Below are positions 12,001 to 17,628 of a stretch of DNA of 36,512 nucleotides, piece after piece (the first letter of the stretch is position 1; the number at the start of each line of letters is the position of its first letter). Under the pieces are notes generated by a model that saw only the letters and a program-made list of their open reading frames with translations, searched no databases and was not told the origin of the DNA. The DNA lies in contig PAZC01000031.1 in NCBI GenBank assembly GCA_002716045.1, positions 18,857-55,368 on the forward strand. The letters run 5' to 3'. Both the position numbers and the translations under genes were made by a program. This DNA is from Opitutia bacterium (GTDB lineage Bacteria > Verrucomicrobiota > Verrucomicrobiia > Opitutales > Seribacteraceae).

Positions 12001-14291
12001 CAACGCAAACCCATGTAAGCCCCACCAGTCAGTTCGTAATAACCCACGGCAAACATGTAGTTGCCATCGGCCAAAGTGACTGTGCCAACCCGATTCTGGT
12101 TGCCGTGCAAACCCTTGTTATCAACCACCATCTCACCATCGTCGAAGGAACCGTTTTGGTTGAGGTCGATCCAAACCACGGAACCATCGTCACTGCGGGT
12201 GCCAAAGGAAACGTCACCAGCGGCTACGGGGGAAGATCCTCCCACTAGGATGGCTCCGGACCAAGCCATGCCAAAGTAATCGTTAGCGAACTGGCCTTGA
12301 GATCTCGCCATCATGGCGGCTTCACTGAAATCAAAAGCCTCATTCGCAGTCCAAATGGAGGAATGAACTGGTGGAATCCCAGCGGTAAGATAACCAGAGC
12401 CCGCATCAATTGGATCCAGAGTGGTGTCACTGTAGGTACCGTTGAAGCTATACTCCCAAAGTCCCGGAACAGGGACCTCGGGCTGTGGAGTGAAAACACC
12501 CACGGTCTGCGAAACAACGGATCCCACGGAATTCTGGAGAGCAAAGCGGTAAAAATAAATTTTCCCCATCTCAAGACCGGTGACCGTAGAGGAGGCAGTA
12601 CCAGCGCCCTGGACTCCCAAGGAGACCTGCGTGTCCCAAGCCGCAAGGTTGGTGCCCCGGTCCTCATCCCCCCAAACAAGCGTAACGGAAGGATTCTCCC
12701 CTCCGGTGGCTGTGATTTTGCCAGTAAGAGTGGCAGTGAGCTTAGCTGGTTGGGAAGCATTGATGTCACCCAATACCGGCAAAGTAATCCCGGACAAGGT
12801 ACTGAAGGAACTTGGGGCTGACCAGATCACACCTCCCCCGGCATTGGACACACTGAAGCGAAATACGTATTCAGTATTAAAGCCAAGGCCATTCACTTCC
12901 TTGCTGAAGTTGCCCGCCGGAAACTTTCCGAGAAAGAAGGATTGGGCCCAAGCCCCGGAATCCGTTCCCTTGTCAGTTTCATCCAAATATACCGTTATCG
13001 AACAATCGGTGCCACTCGCATCATTAACCGCCCCGTTGAAAGTGGCTCCATACAAACCAGGATTGCTGGTGGGCGAAACCGTGATCGAAGAAGGCACCGC
13101 ATAGAGCTTGACGTCGATGGGCTTGGCAGTGGTGCCATAACCATTGGTCGAATTCAAGGTTATGCTGGCCAAAGTCCCATTGGAATCGGGGGTTCCCGTA
13201 AGGATACCACTGAAGACTCCGGTACTGGCATTGAAATCCAGTCCTGCCGGCAAGGTGCCGGTGATTGACCAAGTGGGTGGAAAGGCAACGTGGGTCACCG
13301 CGGCGGTGTAGGTCGATGAAACGGATAGCCCGGGATTACCAACAACGAGGGAAGGTCCCGTGACAACCGGAGTACCCGATCCAGAGGAGATGAAGGAAAT
13401 GGCAAGGGATTTGGCGGAGGATGCATTGCCATCTGAGATGGCTGCGCCGGCGGGGATGGAAAGGGTAACGGTGGCAGGATCGGTGCTAGGCGTAAGATTG
13501 AAACTGTAGGTATGACCGGATCCCGTGAAATCGTTCGCGGTGGCATTCGTAACGTTCAAGTCGTTGATATCAAAACCAGTGACGTTTTGATCGGACCCAT
13601 CTTGGCGGAAGGTCAAGGAAACGGGAATTGGGAAAGAGTAGGTAGGGGAAGCAACGGTAACGAGAGGACGCAAACCGGTCTCTTCCCAGAAAAGCACCTC
13701 GCTCACTCCACAAAGTGGACCATAACTAGTGAGGCAGGTCAGTTTGACGTAACGGGCAGTGAATTCGAGGCTTTGCAAGTCAACCACAGTGCGGTCATTC
13801 GCGGCATTGGTTGCCTGAGGCCAGGTCGCAGGGGCACTGCTTGAAAAATCGGTCCAGGTCGTGCCATCGATGGAATGCTCCAATCTTGCCGTCTGGATGG
13901 CTCGATTGGCAAAGTTGAATTGCCAAAGCAACATTCGGGCAACTGGCTTGGGGCTACCAAAATCCCATTGGATGTAGGACGTCGAGTTCGTCGGAGTCCA
14001 CATATCTTGGTCGCTAGTATTTTGTACGGCATTTTCGTCACCTTGGGTTGAGCTCATGCCACTCCAATTGACCGTGTCACTGGCTGGGGATATGAGTTCG
14101 TTATTGGATGTCGCCGTGACATTAGTGATCAAGGTCGCCGCCCCCAAATGTGACAGGGCAAGGAGAAAGGACAGAGGAGCAAACAAGTTCCGGAGAACAA
14201 CGAAGGAAGATCCAAGGTTTCCCAAAGATCTTGGGGTCACCGATTTGGAAACATCTTGAATTCGGAACAACGTACAGATCCTATTATGCAT
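1..14291 (-). CDS. Giant exported multidomain surface protein (discoidin/Ig/FN3/LamG/PA14-like/Gly-rich), C-terminus outside window
   Basis: One reading frame starts at ATG 14291 and stays open to the left edge (at least 4763 codons). The frame was checked at about a dozen spread points. An in-frame stop directly precedes the ATG. Residues 1-52 form a long signal peptide with a hydrophobic core at about 36-52 and an L-G-A-A cleavage site. Module order by approximate position: discoidin (F5/8-C) 14135-13690; He_PIG 13330-13110; two FN3-like 13085-12490; PA14-like 12475-11990; He_PIG; two FN3-like 11670-11045; LamG 11020-10380; He_PIG; DUF2341 10140-9790; He_PIG; DUF2341 9490-9130; LamG 9110-8040 split by a module; He_PIG; FN3-like 7690-7360; LamG 7310-6650; an FN3-like split by LamG and a module 6315-4575; three Gly-rich repeats 4425-1903; LamG 1790-1130; He_PIG; two FN3-like 895-285; another FN3/LamG start at the edge. 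No Shine-Dalgarno is visible. It is likely a surface adhesin or glycan binder; function is inferred and no catalytic domain was recognised. Confidence 0.93.
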   Translation of the reverse strand, partial: MHNRICTLFRIQDVSKSVTPRSLGNLGSSFVVLRNLFAPLSFLLALSHLGAATLITNVTATSNNELISPASDTVNWSGMSSTQGDENAVQNTSDQDMWTPTNSTSYIQWDFGSPKPVARMLLWQFNFANRAIQTARLEHSIDGTTWTDFSSSAPATWPQATNAANDRTVVDLQSLEFTARYVKLTCLTSYGPLCGVSEVLFWEETGLRPLVTVASPTYSFPIPVSLTFRQDGSDQNVTGFDINDLNVTNATANDFTGSGHTYSFNLTPSTDPATVTLSIPAGAAISDGNASSAKSLAISFISSGSGTPVVTGPSLVVGNPGLSVSSTYTAAVTHVAFPPTWSITGTLPAGLDFNASTGVFSGILTGTPDSNGTLASITLNSTNGYGTTAKPIDVKLYAVPSSITVSPTSNPGLYGATFNGAVNDASGTDCSITVYLDETDKGTDSGAWAQSFFLGKFPAGNFSKEVNGLGFNTEYVFRFSVSNAGGGVIWSAPSSFSTLSGITLPVLGDINASQPAKLTATLTGKITATGGENPSVTLVWGDEDRGTNLAAWDTQVSLGVQGAGTASSTVTGLEMGKIYFYRFALQNSVGSVVSQTVGVFTPQPEVPVPGLWEYSFNGTYSDTTLDPIDAGSGYLTAGIPPVHSSIWTANEAFDFSEAAMMARSQGQFANDYFGMAWSGAILVGGSSPVAAGDVSFGTRSDDGSVVWIDLNQNGSFDDGEMVVDNKGLHGNQNRVGTVTLADGNYMFAVGYYELTGGAYMGLRWKQGVETNYDNMAFVNPGANPGMFVTAPTFPAKSITSASTANGIVGVPFGFLITTNLSNPLFTAYNLPAGLSCNPTSGVISGTPTGGGVYSVTVAATGTSDTVIDTLVISIPPTAASISSSPAANVAASSAKLFAEITSTRGRDANVTVCWGTVDGGQSTWQNENNLGIKGVEGFTHDLFSLTPGQTYFFSFKADNRPSPTDGTGGVSWTSSRSFTTSATPDPPQLGSVYSIYDVTSSSAKLKGSLALTGGADVTYSFHWGDNDAETNATAWDHAITFPNVQPGNLDAEITTGLSAPTVYYLRVSASNSAGTTWSDETLVFSPVHLVTAGMITTYTGLELWLGADTGVSGTTWADQSGKGNDALKHGSPTLTPAALNGLPVMRYSGANGEYHSFTNMTNIRTVFWVTKRAAGNYSFILGDNNQYHFHTNTNRFFHTNHVSPNVVSGALAVNGTATNGQTTNVPSVMSVISLRTTGDVEASSFSSDRNIGGRYWNGDLAELMIYSAALSDAEIAVVEGCLAWKYGLQGDLDASHPHKSADPSPLVPFGISSSATAAATANMPFHYQITANNDATGYSLHNAPAWLSLNGSTGELTGTPLSPGIYKFTVMASSSQGSAVKVLTVTVADYSAFDYAMDVTPAYSGGSALLNQKVLVILSETDSALKGLGFRHSQFKYAAADLRFLSQYGIELPYEVLSWDPYGESKFRVLVPSLAAGDKLVMRWGNASAIAPNYSLSGADWSGGNVFSNFRGPPTPLGDSVIYGKVGLTLSLPLEYAGGNIQSYAAVGLPPGLSLNNVTGEVSGTPVAQGDSQVTVTVVGQNVAGVVKTYVGTHVFKLIDPSAFPFRMDFVLSGYDGNSTLANFPVLVELHEGLANFSYGTFLSTSGDDLRFFASTGQELAYEIENWDVAGISRVWVKVPQVSGSDTTITASWGNALAANSPSYTNDGSVWTNGYAGTWHFATMPSDSLLDSTSSANHASSPGVSLDANGRIGSAAKFNGGAAAKVNYASSLNTPQFSISAWVKKSTSSTGINGFIGTGYHQSPNAGYFNNIETLRALTPRASPILSFGEPDNPAANGFYFNTDNDFINAGIGITRNDQYMDLWLADFNVPETGNYRFRMDQKDDYVTIWVDFDQDGVFETAGDNGNELLGGPNNFNSAYFPLVAGQTHKIALAHGEGGGGSRFRAWMQTPSLSDRVINPSDPAQNGLFTSVPPASMQFAAVTSRDTTAGTGYGLYGQNGKFQFGTDPGGNVNPVADFVDDTWYHLGATYDGISKRLYLNGALIGSEDTALNVNLTSDFSIGTLWTGLVDELRVSSGVRSSDWIHATHDNQRPSSDFISYQAVASPRVFTSPLTVTSSAGQPFDYNVTAIGSPLSYAAFNLPGGLQFNATTGAVTGTPTVSGVFPVSLMAYYGDDDGNLTDFDSLPDVIGSNDTSNPEQQVILQLTVSARVPVISTDEATAVTATSASFNGTITDDGGDAPTVFIYYGTSDGGTEPTAWQNALDIGQKGQGAFGHVIGGLTPEATYHYRVRAFNSAAPGGVWGTGTHVPGTKATGSIEITGDPNAGPTRDGLLGEWLFDNNNTTDTSGNGYDGNASANVVFTGDTPFGSGRSVNLNNAGYIFVDDGTANQSVFDLDTLTISFWAKEWPQDGWGAYVTKRGEGGQGYQVRKRGNEAARLSWTLRGPGNDDWDATVNDTGQFNAWVHVATTFGGGERKIYINGVQKGSESRGGNINDTNSMLAFGCRDNDGNAAFAPAGYSRAYMDDVRIYNRVLNANEVVELSAINRQIVVPLRSGGSIVYIGGAQENLTLNPPVWKSTGTSAEIAASIKACIEDNDGHNGEIVVASPSDGNLVLTQSTIGVFSSAITGNLGGQDPGYLAGFSGGTPDSEISKTFTTTASVLPVVANGSVSDLTRTEATLTGKVSYVGTGTVTSGSPIFNAASYPGLMLWLDANETATLDKGLTLGASGPPDTNDTVGFWGDRSGNNYFATPYAASSNREPMYLGAGFNGKPTIQFDGVRDVLLVQNPAAFDDWDVMTVFIVSQGNNVGNWRTLLSKNGVDTNEGWLFGRRTNNDSRWLIRGTSGGDEHRYTNVTINSPRVWSLVYGGGVRKSFSDGTQNQSSSDSGSIGLSPNSPVAIGARVPSAGTPESYAKAMVSEVLIYKNALSDSERLKVEGHLSQKWGLTGNLNASHPYKTLAPDFSDPATGVDLTLYWGSTDGGTDPTAWEHTVPLGNYYAEVKENGFWGYGYPAGVGKPLASVNESYLNNIENLRAITPAGMAVVTGEPNNPAANGFFFDGDNDFRNAGIGIAQNDSYMDLWVADFNVPETGNYKFKMDQRDDRLAIWLDLDQNGVFSATGTAGNEKMGGNQNFTSGDKALVAGQNYKIALAHLEWGGGSKFRASFQSPSLSMRVIKPLEAAQDGLFTISKLSNGKLASEQIKIESALAGLVPGSTYYYRLYGTNSQGSDWAISTASFVVEKNLSLSAGSLSFNLDGPIPAWNTSDGSTGYGEIVATSYVDDQGNTISYEVAKFEFDTLNLGDGVTLNFTGKNPLHLEVSGDASILANLNLDGYEGTDVGNDNLMGRLGGGHGGHRWKNSSDSWTPGGGPGNLTSSSSFNSGGKPFSGWVDPGLPTGREPGGGGYGGRGGRSETNVGTGQYSAVLPGGQIYGDVNITHLLGGSGGGGGNERSGGTGGGALKIVAGGTLTIGGDIHAIGGKGGARPNEAQRSGGSGSGGAIYLKGDHVVINSGAAIQADGGAGATGITNGNSYATDGGGAGAAAGGGGRIYIEGVTSLVNHQSATHDNITANGGLSEGARHGDNGTVKIVRPQVTELVFTTGDLTIDTDLGAITHSDGSFLAGDVTEHTFLAPDGSNYAYKVCTFTADRIDLGAAVTVTLRGKASLSLRTRNHGEINIATDLLADGGSATDNTTAGVGKLGGWDGGSINYDGTGPGKGRNRTQYSLGGGGGYGGQGQSNHLGTHGLIYGDSSISDLVGGSGGGGGNNRPGGAGGGAIELFAHGSAPLTIAYGAKISANGGDTFSGGNDGGAGSGGSIRLVGGSIANNGVLEAKGIAPVADKAGGGGRISFHSSGNVQVGSTNVSGGQEGILAVLGTMAEITDMNYTSGILTLNSSSGSWTHSNGDHGQGVVTTHVDQNNLAYGIATFTFDSIHFPPSLTVVLEGSNGIVLKTRNHGNIQVGTNLNVNGGNNVSGWVPGMGRAGGQDGGWRIEPGKGHGRGRDRVYLNDGGGGGYATPGGESEPGYGGVYGEESLNHLHGGSGGGGGSNYGGGAGGGALSLEADGNGTVTIDAGVVVSANGGVTSNINGGGGGGSGGSLRFAGRSIINNGTIEAKGGHLGNGVYAGGGGRIAFNYSNDLITGTVDAGGGTTVENTPPIIVGELNATVAYTNLNYATPITRPEDLIGYWTFDEAAGSIASNSGTAGNAHNANLLNGAVFSTSIKKFGDSALYIPPGSTGAYAQVTTVLPLGGDITKADFTISTWFRNLYPVGVWRTLTRGSNRHHHMIIQNNSNNVGVYANNNGNFRDTGEFDLPSTDSQNSWHHIALVSDATANTTKFYLNGQYKGDSDRPTGDNVYAIGNYQGGNQRFAEYLDDFRVYGAVLSAADIAAIHAEAPSGASSAAIYTVTAQKGPISYSASGLPAGLSINSSTGAISGATTTLGDHNVTITASNLSGSSAPQTLVLSVVPNRPLLADLNASSIGGTTAVLDFQYVDSGGDNAQLHVFYGSNDANQTVANWDSNVSLGTPSTGTRTALLSALSTSTQYFVRVRALNSAGATWTSDHNLTTNAVLGPPVVMTTSPTSIGTTVATAQGNLLSFDGADQPTLTLFYGTEDNGTNDVAWDQSVVLGSKPTGSFSHSLTGLTPGTRYYYRFKAVNSVATSYSSAAADFVTIGSAAVAALPATNLTTVSATINTKVTSIGGLTYRTGAPFSNTSISDLIMWMDGNDPNGDGIPETTTANINTWQDKSVDARHFAWKRGDPQFQANVL
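1903..4425 (-). repeat. Three tandem glycine-rich ~240-residue repeats in the giant protein
   Basis: Three repeats occupy about 4425-3640, 3400-2752 and 2555-1903. Each begins with a beta-rich stretch (F.FD.I.L...VT..L.G), and repeats two and three share TRNHG.I. Each then runs through a GGGGGYGG-like segment, LGGSGGGGG, GGAGGGAI.L.A, a T(I)..GA.I.A(N/D)GG stretch, and GGGGRI.F. Repeats two and three share NNG...EAKG. The plus strand shows the matching runs of ccg/cca triplets. The pattern of short hydrophobic strands separated by Gly-rich turns suggests a beta-solenoid-like or loop-rich passenger; I do not recognise a named Pfam family with confidence. Confidence 0.8.
4737..5288 (-). repeat. 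PA14-like module, copy B, inside an FN3-like domain
   Basis: This 184-residue protein module matches a second copy at 8382-8915. Shared landmarks in order are NGF.G.GY, NNIE.LRA.TP, NPAANGF.F, DNDF.NAGIGI, YMDLW.ADFNVPETGNY, MDQ.DD, GNE, VAGQ, KIALAH, GGGS.FRA, PSLS.RVI and GLFT. The central DQ.GVF and IW.D.DQ pattern with an aromatic 'PETGNY' strand resembles PA14-type carbohydrate-binding folds; that family assignment is an inference. The flanking protein on both sides belongs to a single FN3-like domain: YWGSTDGGTDPTAWEHTVPLG before it and LAGLVPGSTYYYR after it. Confidence 0.8.
8382..8915 (-). repeat. PA14-like module, copy A, inside a LamG domain
   Basis: This 178-residue module is the second copy of the one at 4737-5288 and is highly similar to it through the centre (for example YMDLWLADFNVPETGNY here against YMDLWVADFNVPETGNY there). 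It sits inside a LamG-type domain: the N-terminal half of the host (FSISAWVKK strand) precedes it and the C-terminal half (DDTWYHLGATYDG...LYLNG) follows it. The host therefore differs from that of copy B. The copies differ by a short length change near their N-terminal ends. Confidence 0.8.
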
Positions 14292-14308
14292 TCAGCTTAG
14301 CCAAACAA

Positions 14309-14337
14309 TTTGTATGGCTGATTTGCTTGAAGAACAA
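14309..14337 (-). promoter_or_regulatory. Possible promoter of the giant gene
   Basis: On the minus strand a TTGTTC hexamer (14337-14332) lies 17 nt from TACAAA (14314-14309). This would give a short leader before ATG 14291. Each hexamer matches the sigma-70 consensus only in part, so this is a weak candidate. Confidence 0.22.
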
Positions 14338-14728
14338 AGCTTCTTCGCTGGATGAAGTGAAATGGGTCATGTGGTATGACGTGGGCGATTAAGTATATAT
14401 GTCGTTCGCATGGGTACGCGCAAGCGAGAAGTACTCCAATAAGGTATTAGCCAAAATATCAGAAATTATACGTTTTATTTTGAATTATTTATCAACCCAA
14501 TCGCAAGCCCTTGAATTTCTGTAGGTTGAGAATCCTGGTTGCATGCAGAAAAACCCTCAACGCATGTAAAATTTGGCTGGAAAATAGAACTGAATGAATT
14601 ACAGCGCAGGAAAAGGGCCTGAATACGGATTCAACGTTAAAAAGGCTCACCAATCAAATGAATGACTGATTGCTATAAAACTTGGCATTTTTTGAGATAT
14701 TGCCGCCATGCTCGATTCTGTTGAAAAG

Positions 14729-14747
14729 GGGTGTCACTCGAACACCC
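14729..14747 (-). terminator. Weak hairpin downstream of rapA
   Basis: A 6-bp perfect stem (gggtgt/acaccc) encloses a 7-nt loop. On the minus strand it is followed by ccttttc, a T-run of only four, about 40 bases after the rapA stop. It is a plausible but short terminator. Confidence 0.35.
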
Positions 14748-14786
14748 AAGATAAACAAGGCGAGGGCTGATGTTCAGAACTGGTTA

Positions 14787-17594
14787 TCAGATCATATACA
14801 GATCCTCCGACAAACCCTTCCAAATAAGTCGGAAAGCATCCAATCGCACACGAGATTCCTCGATTACTTCCTCTAGTTGCTGATATTGTTCACGAAGCAG
14901 ATCTATCTCCTCAATGCGAATATGGTCGTTCACTTTTCGGAGTGCCTTGAGTCGATTTATTTCCTTTTGCAATTCACTTGCCATCAGTTGCTTGGATTCG
15001 GCAACAAGGTCTTCGCCATCCTCTTCTGCAAGTTTCTGCGCGGCCTTAAGCATGCGAGGAACAAGTTGTCCCCGAATCATGCCATTCTCAAGCAGTTTGC
15101 CAGGCGAACAATCTTCGATGTCGGAACAATCCAGAGTGGCTCGTTCCTTCGATTGATTAACCACTACGCGGAGGGGCGTTGGCGGCAGAAAGCGATCGGC
15201 ATGCAAAGTGGGTGGGGCAAGTGTTTCCACCACGAAAAGAGCTTCGATAAAAAGTTCTTTTTCCGTAGCATCGCGGCACAAACCGAAACTGCAGTTACCT
15301 TGCTCGCTCCCGAGAAGCAAGTCCATCGCACCAGTAACGACTGGATGATCGCCAGTCAGCAAGGCGATGTCTTCTCGGCCGAGTGCCAAGGCACGATCGA
15401 AGGTGGCAACCAAGCCATCTTTGGGTAGGCCCGGAAAGCTTTCGGTAGTAACGCCACGACCATCAAGCAAGTAGGTCCGTTTGCTGAAATCTTCCACTCG
15501 CACACCAAAATGGTCGAAAATCTCCAGCATGAATTCTTCCAATTCCAATGCTTCGTCTATTTCTCGAATGCATTCCATAAGCTCTGAAGCCACCTCTGGC
15601 CGGTTCGAGTTAAGTTCCAGCAAATGGTCTCGGCCCCGAGATAATTTTTCCGATACATCTTTCTTTCTATCGGAAGTTTCCGAAATTATTTTAATAAATT
15701 CAGCCTTGGCTTCTTGCTTCTTTCCATCAGCAGTCAACACCTCCAACAAGCGTGTGCCAAATTCCTGAAAAATGACATGACCCCCGAGCAAGTTTTGCTC
15801 AAACGCTTCGAGCCCTTGATGATACCATTTTGCCAAAATTTCCTGAGGGCTTCCTTTGAGGAATGGAACATACAAATGGATGGTCTTCGTTTGGCCAATG
15901 CGATCCAGTCTTCCAATTCGTTGTTCCAGCAATTCCGGATTGAGGGGGAGGTCGAAAAGAACGAGATGGTGCGCGAACTGAAAATTGCGTCCCTCACTGC
16001 CAATTTCAGAGCAAATCAGCAAACGAGCCCCATCCTCCTCTGCAAACCATGCCGCGTTCCGATCCCTCTGAACCAAGGTGAGGTCCTCATGAAAAACTCC
16101 TGCCTTGACTGGCACTTGGCGAGCGAGGGCACGCTCGATCGAAAGAACTTTTACGGCACTCCTGCAAATGAGTAGCACCTTGGCTTCACCAAGTTCCTCA
16201 AGCAATTGACCCAACCAGACAATACGAGGATCCTTGGTAAAGTTATATCTTTCAGCAGCTTCAGTGGTCTCTAGATCAAAAGCCAGCTCACGTTCAGCCT
16301 GCTTGCGCCATGTGCTCGGCGCATTTTCCGTAGCCAGGGAAACTAGATGAGCAACACGCTTTGGGAAACCACTCATGGCCGATCGGGTGTTGCGAAAAAC
16401 AACCCGCCCCGGTCCATGTCGATCAAGCAACGCGGCAAGAAGTTCCTGTGAACTCATGGAATGACTATCCAGACCCGGCATAGCATCAAGGAGAGCTACC
16501 TGCTCGTCAGTCAGCGCCTTGCTCTCGCTCAAGGCAGATGCAACCGGAGCAAATGTCGCATACCGTTCCGCATCTTCCAGAAAACGTGATATTTCCGGAT
16601 ATCGATCCGGATCCAGCAAGCGGAGCCTGGCAAAATGGCTCTCCGGGCCAATTTGTTCGGGCGTAGCTGTCAAGAGGAGGACGCCAAGAGCTTCTTGGGC
16701 AAGAGACTCAACCGCTTGGTATTCTTCGCTGAGGTTGTCCTCGGACCATTCGAGATGGTGAGCCTCATCGACTACCAGCAAGTCCCAACCAGCTTCCTTG
16801 GCCTGCTCGGCGCGTTCCGGATGCTTGGCGAGAAAATCCAAACTACAGAGAATCAGTTGATCGTCCAGAAAGGGGTTTGCCTCGGAGTCTGATGCCTCGA
16901 TCGAGGCACAACGTTCCTCGTCGAAGATGTTCATCCACAAGTTGAACTTTCGCAGCATCTCGACCAACCATTGGTGGAGCAAGGATTCCGGCACCAAAAC
17001 GAGAATGCGGGAGACACGTCCAGTTGCCAGAAGACGATGCATGATCAAGCCCGCCTCGATGGTTTTGCCCAATCCCACTTCATCGGATAGGAGCACTCGC
17101 GGAGCGAGGCGGGAACAAACCTCTTGGGCAACGTACAACTGGTGAGGAATGAGCTGAATTCGGCCGCCGACGAAGCCGCGGGCCGGTGATTTCCTCCATT
17201 GATGAGTAATATCCAATGCTCGGCGACGGAGGGCAAACAAAGTATTTTCATCGAAATGGCGACCCCGCAAGCGATCCTCCGGCCCATGAAAACTAATGCG
17301 ATCGCTCAAGTGCGCTTCGTGCAGTTCCCAACCGTCACCGTGATAGATAAGTACGCCATCCTCCTCCTGCACGGATCGGATGATCCGTTTTTGGCCCTCG
17401 TGATTTTCTATCTCCTGCCCTTCCTCGAACTGCACGCGTTGCAAAGGCGAACTGTCAGCTGCATACAATCGCATTTCACCGCTGGCAGGGTATATCAACT
17501 GCACACGACCATGTTCCGCCTTGAATACAGTTCCCAAGCCAAGCTCCGGCTCAGATGGACTCATCCATCGCTGTCCCTCACGAAATTCGCACAT
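14787..17594 (-). CDS. rapA: RapA/HepA-type RNA polymerase-associated Swi2/Snf2 ATPase
   Basis: A 935-residue protein matching RapA over its full length (E. coli RapA is 968 residues). RapA binds core RNA polymerase and uses ATP to recycle stalled post-termination complexes in the cytoplasm. Visible motifs: N-terminal GQRW...ELGLGTV Tudor-like region (about 7-55), LIPHQL (148-153), Walker A DEVGLGKT (171-178), VVDEAHH (274-280), LLLTATPEQ (306-314), FRNTR (400-404), SEIGSEGRNFQF (529-540) and QRIGRLDRIGQ (558-568). The C-terminal half retains the PPTP(L/V)R stretch typical of the family. The region around residues 420-455 is shorter than in E. coli. The gene begins 34 bases after the amidohydrolase stop, so it may be co-transcribed with the sulfatase genes. 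No clear Shine-Dalgarno precedes the ATG. Confidence 0.95.
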   Translation of the reverse strand: MCEFREGQRWMSPSEPELGLGTVFKAEHGRVQLIYPASGEMRLYAADSSPLQRVQFEEGQEIENHEGQKRIIRSVQEEDGVLIYHGDGWELHEAHLSDRISFHGPEDRLRGRHFDENTLFALRRRALDITHQWRKSPARGFVGGRIQLIPHQLYVAQEVCSRLAPRVLLSDEVGLGKTIEAGLIMHRLLATGRVSRILVLVPESLLHQWLVEMLRKFNLWMNIFDEERCASIEASDSEANPFLDDQLILCSLDFLAKHPERAEQAKEAGWDLLVVDEAHHLEWSEDNLSEEYQAVESLAQEALGVLLLTATPEQIGPESHFARLRLLDPDRYPEISRFLEDAERYATFAPVASALSESKALTDEQVALLDAMPGLDSHSMSSQELLAALLDRHGPGRVVFRNTRSAMSGFPKRVAHLVSLATENAPSTWRKQAERELAFDLETTEAAERYNFTKDPRIVWLGQLLEELGEAKVLLICRSAVKVLSIERALARQVPVKAGVFHEDLTLVQRDRNAAWFAEEDGARLLICSEIGSEGRNFQFAHHLVLFDLPLNPELLEQRIGRLDRIGQTKTIHLYVPFLKGSPQEILAKWYHQGLEAFEQNLLGGHVIFQEFGTRLLEVLTADGKKQEAKAEFIKIISETSDRKKDVSEKLSRGRDHLLELNSNRPEVASELMECIREIDEALELEEFMLEIFDHFGVRVEDFSKRTYLLDGRGVTTESFPGLPKDGLVATFDRALALGREDIALLTGDHPVVTGAMDLLLGSEQGNCSFGLCRDATEKELFIEALFVVETLAPPTLHADRFLPPTPLRVVVNQSKERATLDCSDIEDCSPGKLLENGMIRGQLVPRMLKAAQKLAEEDGEDLVAESKQLMASELQKEINRLKALRKVNDHIRIEEIDLLREQYQQLEEVIEESRVRLDAFRLIWKGLSEDLYMI

Positions 17595-17628
17595 GGCGAG
17601 ATATCTGCGTAGTCAAATGGAGGGCAAA

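Larger units (their letters stand above)
14292..14786. other. Non-coding gap between the giant gene and rapA
   Basis: About 495 bases without a credible gene. The short open frames here are AT-rich, lack family features and lack ribosome binding sites. The stretch contains a weak candidate promoter for the giant gene (14309-14337) and a small hairpin (14729-14747). I see no tRNA, riboswitch, repeat array or mobile-element end. Confidence 0.6.
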
